From the NCBI RefSeq assembly GCF_018784445.1, contig NZ_WQOH01000004.1, positions 340,330-404,329 on the forward strand: DNA of 64,000 bases, written 5' to 3'. Made by a program: the position numbers and the translations under genes. The first letter of the stretch is position 1. Every line of letters begins with the position of its first letter. The notes beneath the pieces are model-generated. The model was not told the origin of the DNA, made no database searches, and worked only from the letters and a program-made list of their open reading frames with translations. The DNA comes from Gemmiger formicilis. Lineage in GTDB: Bacteria > Bacillota > Clostridia > Oscillospirales > Ruminococcaceae. Shown piece by piece: positions 39,178-48,270 of the stretch.

Positions 39178-40439
39178 TTGTGTTCCTCGCGCAAAATAGT
39201 CTCGTAGATATGTATCAAATCATCGGCGTTGCGGGCGGCGTCGTGGGTCCGCAGCGCCCGGGCGCGGGCGGCCTGGCCCATGGCCGTGCCGCCGTCTGGG
39301 CTTTGCAGCACACGCAGGATCGCGTTGGCCAGCGCTTTTTCATCCAGCGCGTCGCCGTACAGATAGCCCTCGCGGCCATCTTCCAGCATTGAGGGGATCC
39401 CCCCCACGGCGGCGGCCACGCAGGGCAGGCCCAGCAGCATGGCTTCGCCCAGGCTGTTGGGGCTGTTCTCGCAGCTGGACGGCAGCAGGAAAACGTCGGC
39501 CTCCAGATACGCCTGGCGCATGGCGGAGGCGTCCAGCGGGCCGGTGTAGCGGATGTGCCCCGCCACGCCCAGCTGCGCGGCCAGCCGCTTGCAGTAGAGT
39601 TTGTAAGGGAACATCCGGTCGATGACCGGGCGCAGCAGCGGGCCTTTGTCCAGCGGGGGCCAGCCCGCAATTTGCAGCTGGGCGTTGCCGTACTGGGCCA
39701 GCACGGCAGGCAGTGCCTTGATGGCGGTGTGCAGATTTTTCAGCGGGTAGTTGCCTTGGGGCAGAAACAGCACCGGCGCGGCAGCAAACTCCCGCGCGTG
39801 CCAGAGCGTGCCGGTGTAAAACAGCGGGCGCAGTGTTTCGTTGCAGTGGTAGTAGCGGGCGCTCTGGGTCAGGGCGGCGCAGGCGGCACGGTCGAAACCT
39901 GTGCGGCCGGTCACATGGCGGGCATCGTGCAGCAGAGCTGCTTCTTTTGACGCCAGTGCGTCAAAATTTGCCTGCATATTGTCCAACAGCTCCCCGGGCA
40001 CGGCGCGGTCAATGGCGTGCCACACCGCGCCCGAATGGCGGTAGGCGTCGGGCACGCCGTCGCACAGGTGGGCGGCGCAGTCCCGCATGACACCCTGGAT
40101 GCTGAACAGCACCGGCAGGTTTTGCGCCCGGGCGGCGTCGGCCATCACGGCGGCGGCATCGTACTCGGTGCCCCAGATGTGCACAAGGTCAAACGCCCCG
40201 GCCTGCAAAAGCGGCGCAAAGGCGGCGGCATCGGCCACGATGCGGTAGTCCACGCCGTCCGCTGCGCCGCTGGCATCGGTCTTGCCGACGCTGAGCACCG
40301 TCAGGTGCAGATCGGCGTGGGTGCGCAGTGCGGCCAGCTGGCCGGTCAGCCAGCTGCCGCTCACGTCGCTGGCCCTTGCCAGTCCGCACGCCACCGCCGC
40401 CTGCGGCAGCGTCGTTTTTACAAGCCAGAGAATGTGCAT
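39174..40439 (-). CDS. family 4 glycosyltransferase
   Basis: A 421-residue GT-B enzyme. It starts MHILWLVKTTLPQAAVACGL with a Rossmann N-lobe (DLVHIWGTEYDAAAV). The C-lobe has LFLPQGNYPLKNLHTAIKAL and the EX7E-type donor region SSCENSPNSLGEAMLLGLPC. It is coupled to the downstream GT2 by an overlap. Upstream, 164 bases carry the perfect inverted repeat element P3, so this gene may depend on readthrough. Confidence 0.87.
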   Translation of the reverse strand: MHILWLVKTTLPQAAVACGLARASDVSGSWLTGQLAALRTHADLHLTVLSVGKTDASGAADGVDYRIVADAAAFAPLLQAGAFDLVHIWGTEYDAAAVMADAARAQNLPVLFSIQGVMRDCAAHLCDGVPDAYRHSGAVWHAIDRAVPGELLDNMQANFDALASKEAALLHDARHVTGRTGFDRAACAALTQSARYYHCNETLRPLFYTGTLWHAREFAAAPVLFLPQGNYPLKNLHTAIKALPAVLAQYGNAQLQIAGWPPLDKGPLLRPVIDRMFPYKLYCKRLAAQLGVAGHIRYTGPLDASAMRQAYLEADVFLLPSSCENSPNSLGEAMLLGLPCVAAAVGGIPSMLEDGREGYLYGDALDEKALANAILRVLQSPDGGTAMGQAARARALRTHDAARNADDLIHIYETILREEHK

Positions 40440-40475
40440 GGGGTGCTCCTTCTATAACCAAAATGATTGCCAGGC

Positions 40476-40581
40476 TAGGGGCGGGGCTCTGCTCCGCCCG
40501 GAAGCCTTTCGATGGTATCCCTTTTCCCGGAAAGCCTGTCACACGGCAAATGGGCACGGGCGGAGCAGAGCCCCGCCCCTA
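40476..40581. repeat. miniature element with perfect 25-bp terminal inverted repeats (P3)
   Basis: TAGGGGCGGGGCTCTGCTCC.. (40476-40500) is repeated exactly as reverse complement at 40557-40581, around a 56-base centre. There is no coding capacity. It looks like a small non-autonomous mobile or palindromic element lodged in the glycosyltransferase operon. Confidence 0.8.
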
Positions 40582-40603
40582 CGGTTGCACTAGGGCGTTA
40601 CTA

Positions 40604-41824
40604 TCACATTCCCCGCAAAAACGCCTCCGCCACCTTTTCGGGCGTAAACTCTGGGTAGAGCTTCGCCACCTCGGCGAACGGCAGATGTTTTCCCTTTACA
40701 TCATGCAGCCACTTGTCCAATTTTGCCACTACGCCAGGCGTCACGTCTTCCCCCGCGTGCAGCACCAGTGCCAGCGGGTAGCGGGCCAGGTAGGGCAGGG
40801 TGGGGTCACTCTCGCTCACGGCCAGGTGCAAGACCGGCTTGCCGGTGGCAAAATAGCCGAACAGCTTGCTCGGCATCTGATTGTCGTAGGCGTTGCCCAG
40901 GCTCACCAGAACATCCGCGCTGTTTTCCAGTGCGTCGGCGTCGGCGGGCGAGAGCATCCCCGGGCGCACAAATCTTGCGCCCATTTTGTCCGCCAGCTGG
41001 GCGGCATCGGCGGCGAACCGCTCCCAGCCGCCGCCTGCCATCGTCAGGGTCACGTCTGTGCCGGGCAGGGCGCTGAACAATGCCGCCGCAAAGTGCGGCT
41101 CCCGCAGTTCCGGGTACAAGCTGCCGCAGAAAACGCACCGCATATCGTCGTGTTCTTCCGTGCGGCACTCCCGCGGCAGCAGCGTCGGGAAGCCCAATAC
41201 ATGGGTCTTTTCGCACCAGTTCGCCAGCGGGGCATCGTCGGCATAGTCGGGTACGGCCTGCGGTGTGATGAAGGTCCCATCCAGCGCGTCCAGCAGCCGA
41301 CCCTCCCTTGCAAAGCCGCCCGGGGCCGTGTAGTCCCGGTTGCTGGCGTAGGGGTCTAGCTGCCACAGGTACTTTTTACCGCCGATGGACGCCTCCTCCA
41401 GCGCAAAGGCCGCGCGGTAGGGTGCACAGACAGCACAGACGGCGTCATAGTGAAATTCCGCGTCCAGCCGCTCGATTTCCCGCTGCGTATCCACGGTGCG
41501 GCGGGGTCTTTTCAGCACCAGCTGGCGGAACGCTGCCGCCACAGCTGTGGGGTGGGCGGCCAGCCGGGCCAGCCGCAGCGGTACCGGCGTGCCGCCTCTG
41601 CGGCCGTTTTCCAGCGCCTCATTCATCAGGCGCTCGTCGGCAAAGGCCAGCAGATACTGCACGACCCCTTCCGGCGGGGCAGGCGGGGTGTGCAGGCCGT
41701 CCCACAAGGTCAAAATATGTACGGAGTGGTCGCAGGCAACCAGCTGTTCCGCCAGTCGGAACCCCATCAGGGCGTTGGCGCTGGCGGCGTTCTCCACCCG
41801 GTCCAGTACGAATAAAATGCGCAT
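40604..41824 (-). CDS. glycosyltransferase, GT4-like, divergent
   Basis: A 406-residue probable GT-B enzyme. It has MRILFVLDRVENAASANALM with an N-lobe and a C-lobe that reads VFCGSLYPELREPHFAAALF and VLVSLGNAYDNQMPSKLFGY. The YDNQMPSK..YFATGKPVL stretch corresponds to the donor-binding loop, though the usual Glu-x7-Glu is not evident. The ATG directly follows the upstream TAA (TAAATG). The function is placed by context. Confidence 0.75.
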   Translation of the reverse strand: MRILFVLDRVENAASANALMGFRLAEQLVACDHSVHILTLWDGLHTPPAPPEGVVQYLLAFADERLMNEALENGRRGGTPVPLRLARLAAHPTAVAAAFRQLVLKRPRRTVDTQREIERLDAEFHYDAVCAVCAPYRAAFALEEASIGGKKYLWQLDPYASNRDYTAPGGFAREGRLLDALDGTFITPQAVPDYADDAPLANWCEKTHVLGFPTLLPRECRTEEHDDMRCVFCGSLYPELREPHFAAALFSALPGTDVTLTMAGGGWERFAADAAQLADKMGARFVRPGMLSPADADALENSADVLVSLGNAYDNQMPSKLFGYFATGKPVLHLAVSESDPTLPYLARYPLALVLHAGEDVTPGVVAKLDKWLHDVKGKHLPFAEVAKLYPEFTPEKVAEAFLRGM

Positions 41825-42814
41825 TTATTGTCGGTCCTTCAAGAAATTTTGGCACGCCCAGCGCCACAAACGCGGCGCGTGCAGCGTCAAAAATGCCGCA
41901 AGCTGTATGCTGCGCGGCAGCTGCGGGTTGCGGCCCAGCTGGGAATCTTTTTCCCCGGCTGCAATCGCCACCTTTAGCTCACACAGCTGGGTACGGTAAT
42001 CGTCGGCGTTGGCACGGCGTAAAATCATGCTGGCCAGGTAGACGAGCTTTTCATAATAAAAGGCGTTCACGCTCTCGCGCAGGGCGTCGGGGGCGGTTGC
42101 GCGTATCTCAGCAGCGGCGCGGCGCTGGTCGTCGATGCTCTGCGGCGGCAGGGCGCGGTGGCTGGCGCTGGCCGCGTGCTGGCGGTAGTGGTAGCCTGCA
42201 AAATCGCAGTAGGCACACCCTGGTGCTGCCAAAAATACACGCCAGTTCGCCAATAAATCTTCATTGTAGGCCAGGCCGTTGTCCAGCATTTCCTCGGTCA
42301 GCAAATCGGCCGAGAACAGCTTGTTCCACAGGCCGTAGTCCACGGCGTGGTCATGCAGCAGCGCGTCCAGATGCGCGGGGCTGCGCAGGACCTTACAGTT
42401 GGACGGTACGGCAGAATTTGCCGGTGCAGCGTCGGTAAATGTGTCATAGCGGCAGCAGGCCAGCGGCAGGCCGCTGTTGGTCACGGCGGCGTACAGCGTG
42501 TCCAGCAGTTCCGGGTGATACAGATCGTCCGCGTCGCAAAAGGCATACCACCGTGCGCCCAGCTCTTGGGCGCGGCGCAGTCCGGCTGTACGGGCCGCGC
42601 AGACACCGCTGTTGGGCTGGTGCATGGCCACAAACCGCTGGTCGCCCGCCGCAATGGCATCGCACAGGGCGGGGGAACCGTCCGTGGAGCCGTCGTCCAC
42701 CAAAATACACCGAAAGGCGTCAAATTTTTGTGCGGCAATGGCATCGGTGCAGGCGGTCAAAAACGCCGCCGCGTTATGTACCGGCACAATGACTGCAATC
42801 TCGCAGGGCTTCAT
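41825..42814 (-). CDS. family 2 glycosyltransferase
   Basis: A 329-residue GT-A enzyme: IAVIVPVHNAAAFLTACT, CILVDDGSTDGSPALC, QPNSGVCAARTAGLRRAQ and FCDADDLYHPE. Its acceptor-side motif is LAYNEDLLANWRVF. It overlaps the upstream GT4 stop by 4 bases and abuts the next gene. It belongs to the same paralogous GT2 set as the other members of the cluster. Confidence 0.9.
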   Translation of the reverse strand: MKPCEIAVIVPVHNAAAFLTACTDAIAAQKFDAFRCILVDDGSTDGSPALCDAIAAGDQRFVAMHQPNSGVCAARTAGLRRAQELGARWYAFCDADDLYHPELLDTLYAAVTNSGLPLACCRYDTFTDAAPANSAVPSNCKVLRSPAHLDALLHDHAVDYGLWNKLFSADLLTEEMLDNGLAYNEDLLANWRVFLAAPGCAYCDFAGYHYRQHAASASHRALPPQSIDDQRRAAAEIRATAPDALRESVNAFYYEKLVYLASMILRRANADDYRTQLCELKVAIAAGEKDSQLGRNPQLPRSIQLAAFLTLHAPRLWRWACQNFLKDRQ

Positions 42815-43926
42815 TTCGTCACCTCGGCATAGCGGCGCAGGTAAAATTGTTGCAGCACTTGAGCGCTGGTGTGGATATCATACCCAGCCTTCACGGCCTT
42901 TTCCAGCGCCTGCGGGTCACGGCGGAAAGATGCCGCCGCGATTGCATTTGCCCAGGCGGAAACATCGTTCAGCGGTAAAAATTTCACCCGGTCGGTAAAG
43001 GCCGCGCCCGCGTCCACCGTGTCAGACACAAAGCAGGGCAGGCCCGCGGTCTGGGCTTCCACCAGCACGACAGGGAGTCCCTCAAACAGGCTGGGCAGCA
43101 TAAAGGCGTCCATAGCATCATAAAAACTTTGCATATTGCTTCGCACACCGGCAAAAATCACGCTGTCGCCCAGGCCCAGCTCGGCGGCCAGGTTTTGCAT
43201 TTTTTCCACGTAGGCAGGTTCACCGCCGCCCAGCAGCACCAGCCGTGCCTTGGGCAGACGTGTACGCACTGCAGCAAAAATTTTCAGCAGCCCAGGGTGG
43301 TTTTTCTGGGCCGAAAACCGCCCCACGTGGCCGAACAAAATCTCCTGGTCGGTCACGCCCAGCTCGCCCCGCAAAAGGGCGCGGCGCTGGGCATCGCGGG
43401 CGGCAAATCGCGCCGTGTCAATACCGTTGGGCACTACGGTAAACGGCGCTTTGCCGTACAGCATCTGCCCGGCTTTCTCGCTGCAGGCGAAGCGGTCGGT
43501 CAGGCCAAAGCGGAAAAAGCTGCTCATGACGCGGTCCAGCTGGCCCACCAGGTTCGGCTCATAGGCAGTGTTGTGGCTGTGGCCGCACCGTACCGGGATG
43601 CCCGCCCGCTTGGCCACAGGGTTATAAAACATCCCAAACCCGCTGTAATGGCCGTGGATGATGCGCCACTCCGGGTGGGCGGCAAACAGGGTGCGCAGCG
43701 CGCGCAGGTAGCGGGGGATGTTATTGTCCTGCCGGACGGTCAGTTTGTAAATACGGCCGCCCAGGGCACGTATCTCATCGTCAAAAAAGCACGGCTTATC
43801 GTAATGGTAGAGGAAATCAAACTGCACCCTTTCGCGGTCGATGGTGCGGTATACGTTCATGACGAACGTCTCCATGCCGCCGGCGTCCATGGCGGGCATG
43901 ATCTGCAAAACACGGATAGGCGGCAT
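42811..43926 (-). CDS. family 4 glycosyltransferase, exopolysaccharide type
   Basis: A 371-residue GT-B enzyme with strong similarity to CapM/EpsF-like exopolysaccharide transferases: VLQIMPAMDAGGMETFVMNV, VPNGIDTARF, FGHVGRFSAQKNHPGLLKIF and PSLFEGLPVVLVEAQTAGLP (Glu-x7-Glu). The start at 43926 overlaps the PPK2 stop (ATGA). It is the first glycosyltransferase of the operon and the most canonical, so it may add an early sugar of the repeat unit. Confidence 0.92.
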   Translation of the reverse strand: MPPIRVLQIMPAMDAGGMETFVMNVYRTIDRERVQFDFLYHYDKPCFFDDEIRALGGRIYKLTVRQDNNIPRYLRALRTLFAAHPEWRIIHGHYSGFGMFYNPVAKRAGIPVRCGHSHNTAYEPNLVGQLDRVMSSFFRFGLTDRFACSEKAGQMLYGKAPFTVVPNGIDTARFAARDAQRRALLRGELGVTDQEILFGHVGRFSAQKNHPGLLKIFAAVRTRLPKARLVLLGGGEPAYVEKMQNLAAELGLGDSVIFAGVRSNMQSFYDAMDAFMLPSLFEGLPVVLVEAQTAGLPCFVSDTVDAGAAFTDRVKFLPLNDVSAWANAIAAASFRRDPQALEKAVKAGYDIHTSAQVLQQFYLRRYAEVTK

Positions 43927-44795
43927 CACTCGGCCTCCAGTTGGGTGCGGCAGTCCTTGAGCGCGGCCTGTGCGGCGGCGCCCAGCTGCGGGTAGGCGTG
44001 GCTGCACTGCTGCAAAGCGTCCAGCACAATTTCACTGACCAGATAACGGGTGTACCACTTGCGGTCGGCGGGCAGCGCATACCAGGGGCTTTCCGGCGTG
44101 GCGGTGGCGTCGATGACATCCGCGTATACGTCCAGGTATTCGTCAAAATGCGCCCGCTCGGCCAGATCGCTGGACGAGAATTTCCAGTTCTTGGCCGGGT
44201 TGTCGATGCGCTCCAAAAACCGCTTTTTCTGCTCTTTCTTGGAGATGTTGAGGAAAATTTTCACAATGCGGTAGCTGTTGTCGAAAAGATACTCCTCATA
44301 ATTTCTGATCTGGCGGTAGCGCTTTTTAAAAAATGCCTTTTTGCTCTCGCCCAGCACGCGGTCGGCCATCTGGTAAGTCTTTTGCAGGTCGTGTACCTGC
44401 ACCACAAGCACATCCTCATAATAGCTGCGGTTGAAGATGGCGATGGTCCCGCGCGGGGGCAGCGCTTTGTTGACGCGCCAGAGGAAGTCGTGCTTCAATT
44501 CCTCGCTGTTGGGCTGTTTAAAGCTCGTGACCTGCACGCCCTGGGGGTTCAGCCCGGACATAACGTGTTTGACCGTGCCGTCCTTGCCTGCGGCGTCCAG
44601 CGCCTGCAAAACAATGATAAGCCCTTCGCGCCCATCGGCGTAAAAGGCGTCCTGCAAAGCGGCCATTTTTTGCAGATTCTCGGCCGTTTTGGCTATAATT
44701 TCGTCCTTGTCGGGCGCGTCGTCCTTGCCATCGCAGGACAGCGCGCGCAGATCACAGGCGCGGGAGCCGTCAAAGCGGTATTTATCGGCTTTCAT
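43926..44795 (-). CDS. PPK2-family polyphosphate:nucleotide phosphotransferase
   Basis: A 289-residue enzyme of the polyphosphate kinase 2 family. It uses polyphosphate to phosphorylate nucleotides (or the reverse). The Walker-A-like ALDAAGKDGTVKHV, the FNRSYYEDVLVVQVH lid region, KRYRQIRNYEEYL and NWKFSSSDLAER are family hallmarks. ATG 44795 follows GGGAGG. It heads the glycosyltransferase operon, where it could regenerate nucleotides for sugar-nucleotide synthesis; that link is inference. Confidence 0.92.
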   Translation of the reverse strand: MKADKYRFDGSRACDLRALSCDGKDDAPDKDEIIAKTAENLQKMAALQDAFYADGREGLIIVLQALDAAGKDGTVKHVMSGLNPQGVQVTSFKQPNSEELKHDFLWRVNKALPPRGTIAIFNRSYYEDVLVVQVHDLQKTYQMADRVLGESKKAFFKKRYRQIRNYEEYLFDNSYRIVKIFLNISKKEQKKRFLERIDNPAKNWKFSSSDLAERAHFDEYLDVYADVIDATATPESPWYALPADRKWYTRYLVSEIVLDALQQCSHAYPQLGAAAQAALKDCRTQLEAE

Positions 44796-44828
44796 GGGCA
44801 GAACCTCCCCCAAAATATAGATATAAAT

Positions 44829-44857
44829 AGTATACCCGGTTTTGATGGATTGTGCAA
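44829..44857 (-). promoter_or_regulatory. promoter of the ppk2-glycosyltransferase operon
   Basis: Minus strand TTGCAC (44857-44852), 17-base spacer, TATACT (44834-44829), 34 bases before the PPK2 start. It is the only good promoter seen for the 11-kb operon. Confidence 0.75.
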
Positions 44858-44952
44858 CCTTGGCAGCAAGAAAAAAGGCCGGGCATTAAGCATAGGGGAG
44901 TAGAAACGCGAAACCCGGAAAGAAAAACAAGATGGGAAAACAGAGCCATTTG

Positions 44953-44984
44953 AAAAAGGCTTTCCCCGCGGGGAAAGCCTTTAC
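44953..44984 (-). terminator. terminator of the feo operon
   Basis: AAAGGCTTTCCCC and GGGGAAAGCCTTT pair perfectly around GC. The stem lies 8 bases after the Cys-rich peptide stop, with a T run on the minus strand. Confidence 0.88.
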
Positions 44985-44991
44985 AAGTGCG

Positions 44992-45144
44992 TTACTTCTT
45001 TTTCTTCTCGCTCTCGGCGCATTTGTTGTGGCAGCCGGCGCAGTTGCCGCCGCAGCCGCCCTGCCAGCCGCCGTTCTGGCAGATAAACAGGATCGCCAGC
45101 GCCAGCAAAACAAAAATAATTACAACAACAATGACACTTGCCAT
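44992..45144 (-). CDS. FeoB-associated Cys-rich membrane protein
   Basis: A 50-residue protein: one hydrophobic helix (SVIVVVIIFVLLALAILFI) followed by a Gly/Cys-rich tail with five cysteines (GGCGGNCAGCHNKC) and a Lys end. This is the typical FeoB-associated Cys-rich peptide of Firmicutes, thought to help Fe2+ passage or FeoB assembly. It lies 28 bases after feoB on the same strand. Confidence 0.9.
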   Translation of the reverse strand: MASVIVVVIIFVLLALAILFICQNGGWQGGCGGNCAGCHNKCAESEKKKK

Positions 45145-45172
45145 GTAGGATACCTCGATTTATTGTATTGCG

Positions 45173-47545
45173 TTATACAAAACCTATTAAACTGCCTACA
45201 CAGTGTACCACAAATGCCACGCCCCATGCAATAGCACATTGCATCAAAACTACCCCGGCAGCAGCTTTAGCACCGCCCAGCTCACGCTTGACAGCCGCAA
45301 TGGCGGCCACACAGGGCGTATACAGCAAGGTAAATACCAGAAATACGATTGCCGTGAACGGCGTAAACAGCGTAGCCAGCGCAGTGGTATCGCCGCCCAG
45401 CAGCACAGTCAGGGTGGAAACAACGCTTTCTTTTGCGGTAAAACCGGTGATAAGCGCCGTAGAAACACGCCAGTCGCCAAAGCCGAGCGGTTTAAAAATG
45501 GGGGCAATAAAGCTGCCGATGCCCGCCAGCAGGCTGGCGTCCGGGGTGGCGGCTACATTGAGCCGTGCATCAAATGTTTGCAGGAACCAGATAAGCACCG
45601 TGGCAACAAAAATAATGGTGAATGCCTTTTGCAAAAAGTCTCGGGCTTTCTCCCAAATCAACTGGCCGACACTGCGCGCAGAGGGAAAGCGGTAGTTGGG
45701 CAGCTCCATGACAAAGGGAACCGGCTCACCTTTGTATTTGGTGAATTTTAACAGGATGGCGTACAAAATTCCGCACACAATGCCGGTCAGGTACAGCCCG
45801 ATCATGACAAGGGCCCGGTACTGCCGCGGGAAAAACGCCGTTGTGAACAGCGCATAGATGGGCAACTTGGCCGAACAACTCATGAACGGTGTGAGTAGAA
45901 TCGTCATTTTGCGGTCGCGGTCACTGGACAATGTGCGGGTCGCCATGATGGCCGGTACAGAACAGCCAAAGCCAATCAGCATGGGAACAAAGCTGCGGCC
46001 GGAAAGGCCGATACGGCGCAGCAGCTGATCCATAACGAAGGCAACGCGGGCCATGTAGCCGGTGTCCTCCAGAATCGAAAGGAAAAAGAACAGTGTGACA
46101 ATAACCGGCAAGAAGCTCAACACACTGCCTACACCGGCAAACACGCCGTCAATGACAAGGCTATGTACGACCGGGTTGATGCCGTAAGCGGTCAGCGCAC
46201 GGTCAGTCAAATTTGTCACGGCATCGATGCCCAGGGTCAAAAGGTCGGATAAACCTGCACCGATCACACCGAAGGTCAGCCAGAACACCAGCGCCATAAT
46301 GCCGATAAAGCATGGCAAAGCCGTATATTTGCCGGTAAGTATCTTGTCGATTGTTACGCTGCGCTTGTGCTCGCGGCTTTCGCCGGGGCGCACAACGGTT
46401 TTTTCACACAGGCGTTCAATAAAGTTGAACCGCATATCGGCCAGGGCGGCCTCACGATCCAGCCCGGTTTCACTTTCCAGCTCGGCAATCGTGTGGCCCA
46501 GCAGTTCCTTCTCGTTCTCATCCAGATCCAGCGCTTTTTCAATCAGCGGATCGCCCTCCACAAGTTTGGTCGCGGCAAAGCGCACAGGCAGGCCTGCGCG
46601 GGCGGCGTGATCTTCAATCAAATGGTTCACAGCATGGATACAGCGATGCACCGCGCCGCCCTTGCCGTCGCCAGCATCGCAAAAGTCGATGCGGCCGGGC
46701 GTCTCGCGGTGGCGGGCCACATGCAAGGCATGTTCGACCAGTTCGTCAATACCCTCGTTTTTGGCGGCAGAGATGGGCACGACCGGAACGCCGAGCAGTT
46801 CTTCCAGCTCGTTGACCATGACCGTGCCGCCATTGGCGCGGACTTCGTCCATCATATTTAGCGCCAGCACCAGCGGGATATTCAGCTCCATCAGCTGCAT
46901 GGTCAGATACAGGTTTCGCTCAATGTTTGACGCATCTACGATGTTAATGATGCCATCCGGGTGCGTGTTCAGCAAAAAATCGCGCGTGACGATCTCCTCG
47001 CTGGAATAAGGCGACAGGGAATAGATACCCGGCAGATCGGTGACGGTGGCCTCGCTGTGGCCGCGGATAACGCCGTCCTTGCGGTCCACCGTCACACCGG
47101 GAAAGTTGCCGACGTGCTGGTTGGAGCCGGTAAGCTGGTTGAAAAGTGTCGTTTTACCGCAGTTCTGGTTGCCGGCCAGGGCAAAGCGCAGCGGGCGGCC
47201 CTTGGCAATCTCCGAACCATTCTTGCGGTCATGATAGCTGGGGGCCTTGCGCAGTTCGCCTACACCTGGGTGGGGGACAGGGGTGTGCCGCTGCTCACTG
47301 CGGGCGGCGCGATCCGTTTCGTGGATATTTTCCACTTCAATTTTCGCGGCGTCTGCCAGGCGCAGGGTCAGCTCATACCCACGCAGCTCCACCTCGATAG
47401 GGTCGCCCATCGGTGCGACCTTGCGCAAGGTCACTTCGGTGCCGGGGGTCAGCCCCATATCCAACAGGTGATGACGCAGTTCGCCCTGCCCGCCAATCGT
47501 GCGCAGCACAGCATCCTGCCCAACTTTTAGTTCTGCCAGTGTCAT
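45173..47545 (-). CDS. feoB: ferrous iron transporter, FeoA-FeoB fusion
   Basis: A 790-residue inner-membrane Fe2+ transporter. Residues 1-75 are a FeoA SH3-like domain (MTLAELKVGQDAVLRTIGG), then a ~45-residue linker. The FeoB G domain follows: G1 AGNQNCGKTT ~124, G3 DLPG ~170, G4 NMMDE. A helical GDI domain and about nine membrane helices with gate motifs (SFVPMLIGFGCSVPA, FMSCSAKLPIYALF) complete it. The fusion keeps FeoA and FeoB in equal amounts. FeoC is absent and the Cys-rich peptide follows. The usual regulator would be a Fur or DtxR protein. Confidence 0.95.
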   Translation of the reverse strand: MTLAELKVGQDAVLRTIGGQGELRHHLLDMGLTPGTEVTLRKVAPMGDPIEVELRGYELTLRLADAAKIEVENIHETDRAARSEQRHTPVPHPGVGELRKAPSYHDRKNGSEIAKGRPLRFALAGNQNCGKTTLFNQLTGSNQHVGNFPGVTVDRKDGVIRGHSEATVTDLPGIYSLSPYSSEEIVTRDFLLNTHPDGIINIVDASNIERNLYLTMQLMELNIPLVLALNMMDEVRANGGTVMVNELEELLGVPVVPISAAKNEGIDELVEHALHVARHRETPGRIDFCDAGDGKGGAVHRCIHAVNHLIEDHAARAGLPVRFAATKLVEGDPLIEKALDLDENEKELLGHTIAELESETGLDREAALADMRFNFIERLCEKTVVRPGESREHKRSVTIDKILTGKYTALPCFIGIMALVFWLTFGVIGAGLSDLLTLGIDAVTNLTDRALTAYGINPVVHSLVIDGVFAGVGSVLSFLPVIVTLFFFLSILEDTGYMARVAFVMDQLLRRIGLSGRSFVPMLIGFGCSVPAIMATRTLSSDRDRKMTILLTPFMSCSAKLPIYALFTTAFFPRQYRALVMIGLYLTGIVCGILYAILLKFTKYKGEPVPFVMELPNYRFPSARSVGQLIWEKARDFLQKAFTIIFVATVLIWFLQTFDARLNVAATPDASLLAGIGSFIAPIFKPLGFGDWRVSTALITGFTAKESVVSTLTVLLGGDTTALATLFTPFTAIVFLVFTLLYTPCVAAIAAVKRELGGAKAAAGVVLMQCAIAWGVAFVVHCVGSLIGFV

Positions 47546-47596
47546 TTTACAATCCTCTTTTGTCTAAAAGTTTGGCTCTTCTAACTTTGCAGATAC

Positions 47597-47625
47597 AGTG
47601 TAGCACACACAGGGGCCGGATGCAA
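47597..47625 (-). promoter_or_regulatory. promoter of the feo operon
   Basis: Minus strand TTGCAT (47625-47620), 17 bases, extended -10 TGCTACACT. Downstream, an imperfect palindrome AAAGTT-(N10)-AACTTT (minus strand, just after the start site) might bind an iron regulator, but it matches no consensus I know well. Confidence 0.6.
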
Positions 47626-47667
47626 GAAAAATATCAAAAAAGCGGTAAGCCGCCGCAGTTTCAGTGA

Positions 47668-47696
47668 TTGTGCACCGGGATGAAATATGATATACT
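47668..47696 (+). promoter_or_regulatory. promoter of the GNAT gene
   Basis: TTGTGC and TATACT with a 17-base spacer, 28 bases before the ATG at 47725. Confidence 0.7.
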
Positions 47697-47724
47697 TTGC
47701 GGGTATTATTAAGGAGTGCTGTCT

Positions 47725-48219
47725 ATGGAATTGACCGTCCGCGCGGCAACAACCGCCGAGTTGCCGGAACTGATGCAGTTATACACAAACGCCCGGGCCT
47801 TCATGCAGACCCACGGCAACCCCACCCAATGGCACGCAGGCTACCCCGGTGAAGCCCGCCTGGCCGCTGAAATTGAGCGAGGCGTCTGCCATGTGGTGAT
47901 GGGGGAGAAGACCATTCAGGCGGTGTTCTGCCTGATACCCGGCGACGACCCCACCTACCATCACATCGAGGATGGTGCCTGGCCCGAGGATGTACCCTAC
48001 GCGACGATCCATCGTCTGGCGTCGGCGGGGCACGTGGGCGGCATCGGGCGCTTGTGCGTGCAGTGGTGTTTACAGCAGGGCCTGCCGGTACGCGCCGATA
48101 CCCACGCCGACAACACCTATATGCAGCACACGCTGAAAACCTGCGGCTTTGTGCGCTGCGGGACAATTTACACCGAGGACGGCACGCCAAGGTGGGCGTA
48201 CTACCATTACGCAATATAA
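47725..48219 (+). CDS. GNAT-family N-acetyltransferase
   Basis: A 164-residue acetyl-CoA-dependent acyltransferase. It starts ELTVRAATTAELPELMQLY. The acetyl-CoA site is around ASAGHVGGIGRLCVQWCLQQ, and the end TLKTCGFVRCGTIYTED is the usual GNAT C-terminal signature. The substrate is unknown; the family includes enzymes acting on small amines and protein N-termini. ATG 47725 follows AAGGAG. It stands alone with its own promoter and terminator. Confidence 0.85.
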   Translation: MELTVRAATTAELPELMQLYTNARAFMQTHGNPTQWHAGYPGEARLAAEIERGVCHVVMGEKTIQAVFCLIPGDDPTYHHIEDGAWPEDVPYATIHRLASAGHVGGIGRLCVQWCLQQGLPVRADTHADNTYMQHTLKTCGFVRCGTIYTEDGTPRWAYYHYAI

Positions 48220-48220
48220 A

Positions 48221-48267
48221 CAACAGCGCCCCGCATTCCCGGTATATGGAATGCGGGGCGTTGCTGT
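48221..48267 (+). terminator. terminator after the GNAT gene
   Basis: GCGCCCCGCATTCC pairs with GGAATGCGGGGCG around CGGTATAT, directly after the stop. Confidence 0.8.
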
Positions 48268-48270
48268 GCT

